From Notolepis coatsorum (Eukaryota > Chordata > Actinopteri > Aulopiformes > Paralepididae): a stretch of DNA of 64,000 nucleotides. The first letter of the stretch is position 1. Each line of letters starts with the position of its first letter. Under the pieces are notes generated by a model. That model saw nothing but the letters and a program-made list of their open reading frames with translations, was not told the DNA's origin and searched no databases. Both the position numbers and the translations under genes were made by a program. The stretch lies in contig OZ020589.1 of NCBI GenBank assembly GCA_963971535.1, forward strand, positions 51,475,956-51,539,955. The letters are read 5' to 3'. This document shows positions 20,680-32,314 of the stretch, in pieces.

Positions 20680-23600
20680 AACGATAGGTTATGAATATAA
20701 CCGTAGTTCTATGAGTATTAGTGACGCTCAGCGTCAATCTGCACATATCTCACTCCAGTGACGTGCACTGAATAAAAACTCACAAATGTACCTTTACATA
20801 CCAACATCTGTCTGGCCACACCCCCATCTGCTACCTACATAAGCAGGGGTGTGGCCACACACTCATCTTCTTCTCAATCATTTCACCACAAGGTAAGATC
20901 AAGGGCCGCAGTGGCGTCCAGACGCTGAGTGTCACTAATACTCATAGAACTACGGTTATATTCATAACCTATCGTTCTATATCGTATTAGCTGCCGCTCA
21001 GCGTCAATCTGCACAACGGGAGCTGAGCGGGAGCTGAAGCTTGACAAATGTACCCCACTGAGGCCCCCCACAACCATCAGAACCGGGGAGGACCGAGCCC
21101 CCCGACCCCCCCTAATGGAGGGATACCCTCCCTATTGGAGGACGGGAGGGAGACGGATCCGACCGTGCGAAGAGGAACTCGAGCAACTCAACGCACAGGG
21201 TGAGCAGACCGTGGCTTGACCCCACGACTACGCACACGCACAACCCGCATGCCACCAGGGAACGAACGGAAGGAACAAACCTTGTTACCGCCCCCAAAAT
21301 CACGGGGTCAAGAGCAACTCAACCCCGTGGCAAGGCCGTAGCAGCGGAGCGCGAAGGAAGACCCAGACCCAGAAGGGACTGGATCCCCCCGGAAAAAGGG
21401 GGCCCGGAGAGGCCAATGACGCCACAGCATCAAGACCTCACCAGGCGGTCACTAGTGACACCGCCCCCCACATCGCCAGCGTATTCGGACAGGGCCCATC
21501 CAAGAGCAGGCCCTTCCCCCCACTAGCACGCCGCCTGGCACACTGACCCAGGCATACTCAGGCAGTCAGCATGGCTGTAACTCGAAGCACTCAAGAGGCT
21601 ACTCTACAGCAGGAGCAGGCAGCGCACCGGGAAGACGACCTCCAGAAGAGGCCGATCCCTCAATCCAGGCAGCAAGCACTTGACCCGAGCCTGGAGCACT
21701 GCGGATGAGACAGGCGCCAAAGGGGTCAACTGAAAACAGCACCCCGGCGGAAGGGGCGTATGCTGGCATTGTTTGAGCACCATGTCAAAGCCCCCACGTT
21801 CTAGAGGGGCCGAGGCAGAGAAGGCTGACATGATTGGCAGACGTCATGAACGTGCAGGGGCACACTCAACCGGGTAACCCAACATACCAGGGAATCAACC
21901 ATCCTCTTGGTTCAACATGCGGTGGTTGTTCCTATAACCCCTCAGGAAAAAACTCCAAAACACACCTGCGGGTATACACTGGCTATTCCGCAGTACAAGT
22001 GGTTCAGTTTTCAAAAAGGGGTTATCCCAGGCATACGGGTCGACGAAAACGACTTCGGACCGGGCCCGGCGGACCGGGACGTACACAGGGATGCCAGAGG
22101 AGTACTATAAAAACCACCTCAACAGCCCCCTCTCAGCCATGCGTAAGCGGGAGAAGAGAGGGGCGAAAAGAATGGAGAACGAACATCTCCATAATATCAA
22201 ACCCTGTGACACCCGGGCCGACCCGGCATTTTTCCCTCTGAAAAAAGCACAAGTCCCTCAGGGTACCAGAACAGAAGATCTGCGTCCTCGGGGGACAACG
22301 GGTTAACTGACCTGGACCAGTGTGACCAGAACCAGTCTCATGCCCTAATCATGCAGACATCCCCAACTCCAGGAGGGGGGGTAGGTACGCGTGTCGATCT
22401 AAAACATTATAGAGGGCGCCACCCAAACGGTCCCATTCGTACCGCGCTCAGTGGCCCACCCCAAGGGCGTGAGACCCCTCTACCTATGCTTTGATCTATT
22501 CCGTTAACATCCCCCAGATATGAACGAGAATTCGTAGAGACAAACCTAGTAAACTGGCGCTCGGAAGAGAAAAACTCCATCCCAGTTGCCCTATAAAAAC
22601 GCTGTTTTAATAACGAGCAACCAAGGCGCACCAGCCTCATTCGTGATTCCTATCAGAAACACCCAGAGCCAGCACTATGTACACGTCGAGACCCAAAACA
22701 CATCAATGGATAGTCTAACAAGACACCAGATACCGTTCCTCTAAGCCGCCTGAGGAACGACATGAAACCGCTTTTTAAATTTTAAATTTTTTCAGAAAAA
22801 AGAAAAAATACGGACATGGGTCCCATGCGACGCGGCTGAGGGAAACACCACCCCATCAACCACACTTCATAAGAGGGGATGGTGAGCAGTGTACCCCTAT
22901 GATGGGGGGATACCCATGACTCAACAGACCTGTAAGGCAAGGAGTCAGGGAAACCCTAAACAATACCCTGTCCACCTACTCCAAAAAGGAGAGGATGGGG
23001 AACGCCCAGAGAGACTTCCCACACGAGCTGTATAGATTGAAAAGAAATATTGCAACATTGAGCTATGTAACACTTGGGTTAGGACTCTCCGAGGAGGAGG
23101 CTCTGAACCAATACACACTCAATAATCGAATTGAATCGAATACACATACAATAGAGCAGAACACCTTTTTGAAGTTCTACTCACCTTGACAATCTGAGGA
23201 GGAGGCTCTGAAACTCTGAGGAGGATCCCTCACTGGGAAGGAGGGTCCGAACTCACAGAAGGCTCTTCTCCCTGAGGAGGAGCTTCATGAGGAGGAGGCT
23301 CTGACAACTCCCTGAAACAGATCCATAACATGGAACCCGAACAACTCACGGAAGTCTTACCAATAGAAACGTGCTCAGTGACGTACGCTATGGCGGGGGA
23401 ATTTCCGCGGTGCACACGCCCAATATTTCAGGGCGTGGGACCAGGAAACTCCCCCCCCCCCCCCCCCCCATACCATGTAACGTGCCGAACAGCAACGTGA
23501 CAGGAACCCTGAAGGACAGGGGGTTTTAACCCCTGACCAATCAGAAAAGGGGAGGAAAGGTTTACCAGTTCACCTCTTTACGACCCCTCACCCCTGATAC

Positions 23601-25813
23601 GATGTAATGACAAAGTAGAGCCATGACCCAGTCATAGCATGCTACATGAAGCATTTAACAGCTTCACATAGCTCATGTGCTAACCTGCTATCCGATTTTT
23701 ACTAAGGAAAAAACACAGAACAGAGAGGGCCCCTTTAAGAGCCCCGGTACCAGACTTACACATGTGCTTCTGTGGGCCAAAACCGAACCCAGTTGTAGAT
23801 CTCAACGACACACACAACCCCTCATCACAACAAAAAATGGCAAAAGTACACTCTTACTACAGAGGAATGCCGTTTTTCATAACGAGAGAGACATAAGTCC
23901 ACGATTACGTATTGGCCACAGGCCTTGCTAAGCACACATGATAGTGACCAAACAACCTTTTCCCTATGAAAAGAATCGTTTCTCAAGCAGAAGCACAACC
24001 CCAGCAGCTTAAGCTGAGGGTTACATCGTATCCCCACAAACACAGTGACACAATATATTGTAAACAAAACATGTCTGAGAGGAGGGGGGGAAGCCCAGGG
24101 AAAAACCGGGGGGGTCACCCCTCCTACTTTACCCTTGATACGACCAGGTTGAACAGGTACCCCTGTTAATATGTGAACACTGTTCATTGTCATCACAGGC
24201 TGAGAAAAAGATTCATTCCTCAATCACATGTCACTAAGCATAGCTTCACAGGTTAATTAACCCACTTAGTTGTGAGTTCACGTCACATGAACACACATGT
24301 TGAAGTCCTGGCATGGCACCTGGTGTAGGGTCGACTAACATCTCCTGTCAAAGATGACCTCGTAGTCAGTGTTTAAGGCTTGTCATACTCACAGTAACGT
24401 TCAACAGTGTAGCATTAAGCTAACAGCCGCTCCCGACTGATAGCAACAAGCTAACGTTTACTAGCCTAGTAAACACAACGAGCTAGCGCCGCAGCTAACA
24501 GCTGACTGGCTAACAGTAGGCCACAACCTAGCACGCAAGCTAAGCAGCTATCACCTGAACTGTACACAACGACATAACAAGCCACACTTCAGACAGGCCG
24601 CCGCCTAAAACCCTCCTCATCCTAAGAGAGAAGAGAAAAAGAAATGCCAACACAGTTTTCAACTGTGATTTACCAGACATACAGCGGAGTCGGCACAAGT
24701 CGGTACTCTTGCTCCCGACTATTGTCAGCGACTTCGGGTTATTGAGAAGCGCTATATAAATTAAATGAATTATTATTATTAATTCCCATACGGGCTGCAG
24801 CCGACTTGAGCATGGAACTACCGATAAAGAAGATCCATACCCACATTTCCTCGTGTTTAGGGTGTACTCTCACATTCATGTGAAAGATGGGGCCTCCACG
24901 GGACAGAGAAGCATCCGCTTGTCCAGAGAATCCCGGGTTCAAACCAGATCGGCGGCGGACCCTCCATCCGCCGCCTAAGAGGCCAAGCAGAGGACCCCAA
25001 TCTGGGGCTGGCCTTCGTAAAATTGTCAGCTAACCCCCATAGCATTAGCAGACAACTGGCGCCCGCAAGCAAAACATTACTCACCCAGCTCGGAAGCAAC
25101 CAGTTTCTCAGCCGGTGCCTCCCAAGTTTCAAGTTTCAAGTTTCTTTAATAGTTGTCATACAGAAGTACAGAATACTTTCATACAAAATGCTTCTTACTG
25201 TTACGCTCCAGAGACTGTGCTAGACAAGATAGTATCAAATAACATAGTATAGCATGTAATTTAGAAGTAGAAAATGAGGTCACAGTGTTCAGTATAGACA
25301 TATGTACAATGTTCGATGCAGAATAGACGTAACTGAGTTACCATATAATATACAATACTATGCAGTGTACTAATGTACAGTACTATATAGTCCAGCTGTA
25401 TAACCGGAGGTTCAATACCTATCCAGCCGCAGCAAGGAGGACTGCAGGTGGGGAGTATATCAGCGACGCGAGCCCCTAATACGAAAAAACAGTGGAGGTC
25501 AGAATGATCATCATCTTCCAGACACTCCAGTGACGAAGACATTATCGCCGTATTTTCTCGAAAATAGTGAGAGTGAAAATAAAGATATAACATCAACGTA
25601 TCTCCTTGTTCTTCTGTTTTCCTTTCTTCAGCTAAACACCCCGTCAAGTGGTGTATACAGGCACTCTCTTGTGGTGAATTTTGAGAAGGAGATGAGTGTG
25701 TGGCCACGGATGTTGGTATGTAAAGGTACATTTGTGAGTTTTTATTCAGTGCACGTCACTGGAGTGAGATATGTGCAGATTGACGCTGAGCGGCAGCTAA
25801 TACGATATAGAAC
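20680..25813 (-). mobile_element. DIRS-like element A (minus strand), no coding region recognised
   Basis: It has the DIRS layout. Inverted terminal repeats of roughly 200 bp lie at 20680-20880 and about 25640-25813, containing GCTCAGCGTCAATCTGCACA and its reverse complement. An internal complementary region (about 20933-21017) next to one terminus joins copies of both outer ends. Both tips carry the GTT trinucleotide. The body is homologous to element B (35653-42161). No RT, RNase H or tyrosine recombinase was recognised, so it looks like a non-autonomous or eroded fossil. It holds a LINE tail at 25124-25388 and lies in the pogo-like transposon. Confidence 0.75.
25124..25388 (-). mobile_element. 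3' end of a LINE inside DIRS-like element A
   Basis: On the minus strand it ends tattaaagaaacttgaaac with repeated CTTGAAA units. It is homologous to 31790-32312. DIRS-like element B has the empty site (cagctggact joined to a GGCACC stretch). Confidence 0.8.
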
Positions 25814-26370
25814 AGCCGTATCACATATAGGGGAAACGCTTATATATCCGTGAAAACGAGTCTGATTATCCTAAGACTGATAACATAGATTCCTTACCTG
25901 ACATCAGATGGTATTCAAATGGATTATTCCAATTCCTGATCACCATTCGAAAAAATCGATAATTGTATTGATCAACATACAGTAGAACACATAATCCCCG
26001 CTGCTCAGAGGCTCCAGAATGAACTATGGTAACCCCGGCTGCATGAGTGAGACGTAAAATGTGGAGTCAGAAATCCTTTCTCCCATTCACTTTCATTGAG
26101 TCCAATCCAAAAGGGTGATTTACCATCTGGGAGACGATAGGGGGCGCTTTTTTCACATCTGAGAGCCAACGGTAGGCTCGCTTGATGCAATATGATTTCA
26201 GATTGCTAATAAAAAAATAAATAAAAAAAAACGAATATTCTCTGGGTGGGCATTCAACCCGTGGGGAGTAAACCCAAGAAATCTCGGGCGTGGCATCCAA
26301 AGTGTTAAAGCAAGGGCATTACAGTAATGCCCCCAACTAAAATATGTACATATAGTTTAGGATGTTGTGC

Positions 26371-26541
26371 TGTTAAGTTGCAAATAAGACAACCGTTATC
26401 TTTCATTCATGTTTATTTCACGCTCTCCACAGCGTAGTGGCCACAGCCTTCCTACAGTCCCAAACAAGACACCCCCAACAACAGCGCCCATTCACCCTTT
26501 TACAGATTACCGTAAAGGCTGCAGTAGAAGTGAATTTAACA
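26371..26541 (-). repeat. 3' LTR of the Copia element
   Basis: 171 bp, with inverted tips TGTTAAGTT and AATTTAACA. It matches 31210-31379. Confidence 0.9.
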
Positions 26542-26653
26542 ATCTCACTCTCTTTTTTTAAACAAAAAATATAGACTGCAAGGATATTTCAAGAAAACAA
26601 AAAAAATAAACTCAGTCATCATAACCAGTTATTCAGTCATCTAGCTTCCACTG

Positions 26654-29600
26654 TCAATCCTTCAGTGCTTTAAGCAGTACAAGGGAAGATGCTCCATTTT
26701 TGGTCAGACAGTTTGCCAGCTGGTCCTTCGTAGTAGACCACAGAATCCGTTGGATCCTTTTGTTCTGGATAAGTTCTTTGATTCCACTTATTTCCAGTCT
26801 CAGTCGTTTCTCAGTCACTGACTTGGTGGATTTGATAGCCTCCACAAGGGAGAAGTTGTCTGTAACACACATCACAGGTAGGGTGCGCTGTTTGACCATA
26901 CCTGTGGTAAGTTCAGAGTAGAGGGAGGACAAAAATATGGCATTATCAATACCATCAGCCAGGGCTAGTGTCTCTCCTGCCAGCGTGCTCCAAACCACTC
27001 TTCTGATCCTTTTTGATTTCCAGCAGATTGGAGAGTATCGTCCTTTCTCACACATCAGAACGATGAGATGCCCTCCTTGTGTTCCCCCATCTGGGAGGTT
27101 TCCCATGGATGCGTCGCTGAAAACAACAAGCTTCAATGAGTCCTCCTTTCCTAAGTTGTGAAACTTCAGGGTGACATGTTCTGATTTCAGTTTTCGTACT
27201 ACCTTATTTGCTTCATGCATAGTTTGCACAGTAGCATGTTTTAGACTGGTTGCAAGGACACATGTATCGAACATGATATCTGGCTTACTCTGTCTAGCCA
27301 CCCACAAGAGTTGTCCTATTTTTGACCTTAGGTTGTCAGTCTCACACTCTGTGAGAAGAGCATCACGGTGCAACACTCTTGATGGGTCTATGAGAATGGG
27401 CTGAAGGTTCTTTATGTAGATCTCCTGTTGCACAAGCACTTCTCCACCTACTGTGGAGAGTTCCATCCCCACATAGTGAAAGTTGTCTTGTTCCTCACGT
27501 CCCACCTGGAAAACTGTTTTGAGGTGGGGGATGGTCGTCGTGGCAAATGCATGTGAGCCACCCCAGATTAAATCATCCACATGACAGGCAAGAACACCAG
27601 TCACAATACAGTTTTCATCAAGCCAGTAGAATACAGCAGGATCAACTTGTGACATAGTGGCCCCTGTTTTGATCATCGTTGCTTTTACTCTGTTGTACCA
27701 GTAGAGAGAGGCATCAGCGAGTCCATAGACACACTTCTTCGGCTTCCACAGTGTCCCGTCACTTTTAGCCTCAGGAGGAGGGCGGATGTGTATATCCCGA
27801 GACAGCTCCATTCCTTGAAGAAAAGCTGACTTTATGTCCATAGAGTTCAATGTCCATTTTTTCGGACACAGAACTGACATGAGTAATCTAAGGGACTCTG
27901 ATGAGCATGTAGGCGAGTCCTTCTGTAGATTTTGAGTGTGAAATTCTTCAAAACCCCTAGCCACTAGCCGCGCTTTGGGTATGATACCATCAGGGGTTTC
28001 TTTAAGCGTACACACCCATCTCGTTGACACCTGTCTTTGACCCACATTTTTCACCTCCTCAAACACCTCATTTTTCCTCCAGCTACTGATTTCAACTTGT
28101 TTAGCCTTATCAAATGATACACCCTCTGTTACTAATACATAATTTTCCTGCATATCAGAGCATAGTTCTACACCATCTAGTTCTACACCATCTAGTGGCT
28201 TAACCTGAAATTGTCTACTTTAGTAAGATCAACTGACCCCATAGTACCGGTGATGTCAAAAGGTTCTAAGTACTGTAGGTTGTACCAGTTTCTGTGTTTT
28301 CCTGTAGCCTTTCCTGCTCGTCCCATCACTTTAGCTGTGTGAGGAACACCTGTTACATTATCCACAAAGCTGATTGTCTGACCGGTTTTTACCTTTATGC
28401 CGGTCTGGTGATAATCTTCTTGATTGATCCCATGAGGGTTATCTATATCCTGGTTTGCTACACCCGCTGCCTCTACGTCATTATTCATGTCACCATTTAT
28501 ATCACCATCAGTAACGGGCATGTCCCCACTGTTACTATTCACATCATTGTCAGTAACAGGCACATCACTATCACTAACAGATACATCGATATTGCCCACA
28601 GTATTACTTTCCACAGGGTGCACTTTTCGCAGCCTAGATTGATGAACCCTGACATATGTCCCACCATGACGTACAAAAATCACCACCCCATCTTGCCCTA
28701 TCACAACCCCAGGGCCTTTCCATTCAACACAGTCTGTCCTTCTGTAGAACACTTTGTCTCCTGTTTCATACTTCTCATCTATTGGACGAAGCTGCTTTCG
28801 AAGAGCTCGTCTGATTCTCTCTGAGCATTCTGCCTCCGTGAAAGCTTTCCTTGCTGCATGTAATGCTGTTATGTGCTTTCCCACCCATGCGCTCATTGTA
28901 GTTCCCTCCAAATCAGGTGGCTAGTCAACAAACACAGAGGGAAGGTTCGGGTTCTGTCCAAACACCAGCTGATGTGGACTGTAGCCATGCACGTTCTGCA
29001 TTGTGTTCTTTGCCATGAGTGCCCAATCAAGAGCCGTTTTCCAGTCAAGTCCTTTGTCAAGTTTGACCTTCAGTAGTATCTCTGTAAGGGATTGGTTGTG
29101 GCGTTCCAGCAAACCATTGCTCCATGGACTGTAGCCAGCAGTCGTCTTGAGCTCGATGTTGAAGTTCTCCGCCATGTCTCTTATTTCCTCATTATTGAAC
29201 TCTCCACTGTTGTCACTGAAGAGACGCTCAGGTGGACCATGGACACTGATCCAGGAATGTACAAAGTTTTTCACTATCACACTTGTCTTCTTTGAGGTCA
29301 CGATGCTACCCGCACTGAAGCGAGTGAAGTGATCGATAATGTGTAGGTACCACACATTTGGTTCTAGCTCATGTAGATCAACTGCCACAGTCTCGTTGTA
29401 CCTGGAGGCCATGGGCAGACCAACAGCAGGCTTGGGCTTAGCCTTGCTGTACTTGAGACATATCTCACATTTTCCTACTATTTCCCCTAGAATAGCAGTG
29501 CATTCATCATCCGTGTTTCCAGCATTTGTCAGCAGCTTCTTCAGTCTATCAACTGATGCATGTCCAAATTGCTTGTGAAGTTTAAGTAAAGCTTTGTGTT

Positions 29601-30783
29601 TTTCCACACTGGTCATATTATCTGTGATGGCCAGGACCACATTCTCATATGCTTCACTTAGGGACTCTTTATCCAGTATGTTCAGACAGTAGTGTCCAGA
29701 TGAAGTCAACTCCAGAGCTACTGGTTTCTGAAACATTATAGCTGTATCGTTTTCTAGGTTCAACACAGCTCCTGCTCTCTTTAGCGATGTTTTACTGAGC
29801 AGTAAAGGGATGTCAGATGAGACTACTTCTGTTTCAATACAACATTTTGTTTCTCCTATCTTGACCTTTTTTGTAGATTGTACAACTCGCCCATCCCCAA
29901 ACTTAAAAGGTTTGCTACTCTCTGTGCTAACCAATCCTTTGACTTGTTTCTCATTTAGTCCCCCAACATAGTTATCCAGCCATTTTTCACCACATACAGT
30001 CTGTGTGCATGCCGTATCAATGACGGCCGTTCCCAGAGCCTCAACCATGAATATTTCCGCATCTGATTCCTTCGAAAAAAGTGTTATATTACACTCATCT
30101 GGTTCTTCATTTTCTTCCGTCACCTTTACATATTCTTTCTTGTTTGGGCAATCTTTCACCCAGTGGAATGTGCTCTGACAAATCCCACACTTTGTTCGTC
30201 TTCCAAATTTATCAAGCGGATTTGTGCCTGCGAATGGCCCTCTAACTTGTCCACTTTGAGCTCGCGGCTGCTCCTGCCTCTGCTGATCTCGTCTCTGATT
30301 TGTGTAGAAAGCTGCATCTTGCTTCACAGTAATGCCCCCTGCCCTTTTCTCCGTTTTTTCTCCAAATATACGTTTCAGTCCTGACTTCATATCAACAAAG
30401 GTGTGCTTACCACAGGCAGTCAATGCCAGTTGTTTGTCTTTTATGTCGAGGCCTGCTGTATCCAGTAGTTTGAATGCTAAAACAGCATCAGGTAGAACCA
30501 TATCGAATTTCTTGATCCGGTTGTACTTCTGTTCAAAATCAACAATATAGTCCACCATGGAGACGCCGTCTCCTCGCAAAATCTGATCAAACTCCGAATA
30601 GGCTTCGTAAGCCCGGTCCTTCTCTTCTCTCAAAAACACATTGTCAAGTTTCCGAATCAAAGTTGTCATTCCATCATCCTTATTTAGATCATCGACAGGT
30701 ATTTCCAACGCAGTATCCCTCGCCCTACCCATCAACGATAGAGCAACAGCCAACTCTTGCTTCTTCTTCACTAAATCCGTCAC
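26654..30783 (-). pseudogene. Copia Gag-Pol coding region (fossil)
   Basis: Domains follow Copia order from right to left. Gag ends in the knuckle CGICQSTFHWVKDC (CX2CX4HX4C). A protease-like site, VIDTACTQTVCG, follows. The integrase has an HHCC part (HKQFGHASVDRLKKLL, CEICLKYSKAKPKP) and a core with VDLHE, FSDNSGEFNNEEI and LERHNQSL, then a C-terminal part with YRRTDCVEWKGPG. The RT has WVCTLKETPDG, KARLVARGFEE, MDIKSAFLQGMEL and CHVDDLIWGG, which stands where Copia has YVDD. The RNase H has VFSDASMGN. Integrase lying before RT separates Copia from Gypsy and BEL. The element is fossil and broken at a few places. The first Gag residues lie beyond the nested LINE, around 31190-31100. Confidence 0.9.
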
Positions 30784-31098
30784 CCGACTTGATTTGATTT
30801 GATTTTATTTTATTGATGGATTAAAAACACACAACAAGGATCCAAAGGATAACATGAGAAAGAGTAAAACCCTTATTTCCGTCATGGTCCCAGGGCTGTT
30901 AGGCCACAACAAAAAACACGACAATAACACAACACTCATACATTTAAAACATTATAAGACTAACCTATCGCTAAAATTGTATACCCCACAATAACTAAAA
31001 ACTGATTGGAAACCCATTCAAACTATAGGGGGCTATTCTTCTATTCTGTCCATGAGCCACTTCCTGACGCTTCTCTTGAAGCTGTGGAGGCTCAAGCT
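30784..31098 (-). mobile_element. 5'-truncated LINE 3' end nested in Copia Gag
   Basis: On the minus strand it starts with the last codons of a CR1/L2-group RT protein (SLHSFKRSVRKWLMDRIEE then stop), followed by a UTR and an AAATCAAATCAAATC tail. Setting it aside brings two Gag segments of the Copia element together. Confidence 0.75.
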
Positions 31099-31209
31099 CA
31101 GACTCCACATTTCCACTTCATTCTTCCACTTCTCAAAAGACGTCTTTTCGTCCAGTCCAGGCGGCTGCCTGTAGTTAGTAACGTTAGAGGCCGACATCCT
31201 CTGCTACCA

Positions 31210-31379
31210 TGTTAAGTTGCAAATAAGACAACCATTATCTTCATTCAAGTTTATTTCATGCTCTCCACAGCGTAGTGGCCACAGCCTTCCTACAGTCCTA
31301 AACAAGACACCCCCAACAACAGCGCCCATTCACCTTTTTACAGATTACCATAAAGGCTGCAGTAGAAGTGAACTTAACA
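31210..31379 (-). repeat. 5' LTR of the Copia element
   Basis: 170 bp, with inverted tips TGTTAAGTT and AACTTAACA. It matches 26371-26541 with about eight differences. Confidence 0.9.
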
Positions 31380-31785
31380 GTGCATCCCTGGGGACAATCA
31401 CTTTGGATCTTAAATAAACTGTTTCATAAATATAGCTTTAGAAAAAAAAGTGGTTTTGTGGCACAACTTGCCCCCGGTGCGGGGTAAGTTGTGACATTAG
31501 AGAGAATACACTGGGGTAAATTGTGCCGTCTTGCGTTGCTGGTAGGGTTAGCTCGCCTAGTGCAGCTTTCAATACACAGTAGCAGGAGTTGGTTGGGCTT
31601 GACGTGTCGAGACAGCTTGTACAGAACCCTCAGCCTGTCTGGCCTCACGTGGTATGAGGCTGCAATCCATCACCTGGAAGACAATAGGCGTGGGAAGAGG
31701 ACTAACAAGCCAACTCCAAAAGCCCTCCAGGGGGTTGGGCGAGGGGCTAACATCCCCACCCCGTAAAACACTATATTGTTACAGA
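31380..31785. other. pogo-like transposon segment, no gene recognised
   Basis: Contains several gtggcacaacttg/ggggtaagttgtg motifs near 31455-31540 that resemble the terminal-repeat vocabulary of the pogo-like element. A 91-codon frame at 31491 shows no recognised domain. Confidence 0.45.
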
Positions 31786-31789
31786 AACG

Positions 31790-32312
31790 CCAACAAGAGA
31801 TAAACAAGACATCAACATCTTGGCCATCAGGCTGCTAAACGAACAATAAACACTATGCAACAACCATCAAATGCACACAGCAAACACACCCACACGCACA
31901 CACTCACTCAAACAAACAACACACTGCAGCACCCACTCTCCACACTTTAGATCACACAAACACACTTTACACTTTATATTTATTGATAAAGGATTTGCAC
32001 TACAACTCGTACACCTACTGTGAATTGTACCTAAATTGCACCTCGTCCCATTTCTGCCTTGCACTATATAGTATTGTATATTAGTACACTGCACAGTATT
32101 GTATATTGTATGGTAACTACGTCTATTCTGCATCGAACATTGTACATATGTCTAAACTGAACACTGTGACCTCATTTTTTTACTTCTAATTTTACTATGT
32201 TATTTTATTTCATACTTATCTTGTCTTGCACAGTCTCTGGAGCGTAACAGTAAGAAGCATTTTGTATAAAAGTATTCTGTACTTCTGTATGACAAATATT
32301 AAAGAAACTTGA
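31790..32312 (+). mobile_element. LINE 3' end (same family as 25124-25388)
   Basis: It starts with the final codons of an RT protein (DINILAIRLLNEQ, then stop) followed by a UTR. It ends atgacaaatattaaagaaac plus TTGAG. Its last 260 bp match the LINE tail in DIRS-like element A. It is strongly 5'-truncated, and the left boundary is approximate. Confidence 0.7.
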
Positions 32313-32314
32313 GA

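Larger units (their letters stand above)
26371..31379 (-). mobile_element. Copia-type LTR retrotransposon
   Basis: Short LTRs of about 170 bp lie at 26371-26541 and 31210-31379. Both run TGTTAAGTT to AACTTAACA (one base varies) and are about 5% different, so the insertion is older than the BEL element. GTGC flanks both sides (26367-26370 and 31380-31383). The interior encodes Gag, protease, integrase, RT and RNase H in Copia order on the minus strand. A LINE 3' end (30784-31098) is nested in its Gag region. It is broken, with a few breaks. It lies in the pogo-like transposon. Confidence 0.9.

Noticed and set aside
21834-22241. Frame starting MADVMNVQGHTQ, related to a frame at 41209-41622
   Set aside because: The similarity reflects the shared body of the DIRS-like elements. 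The two frames diverge by shifts and show no known domain.
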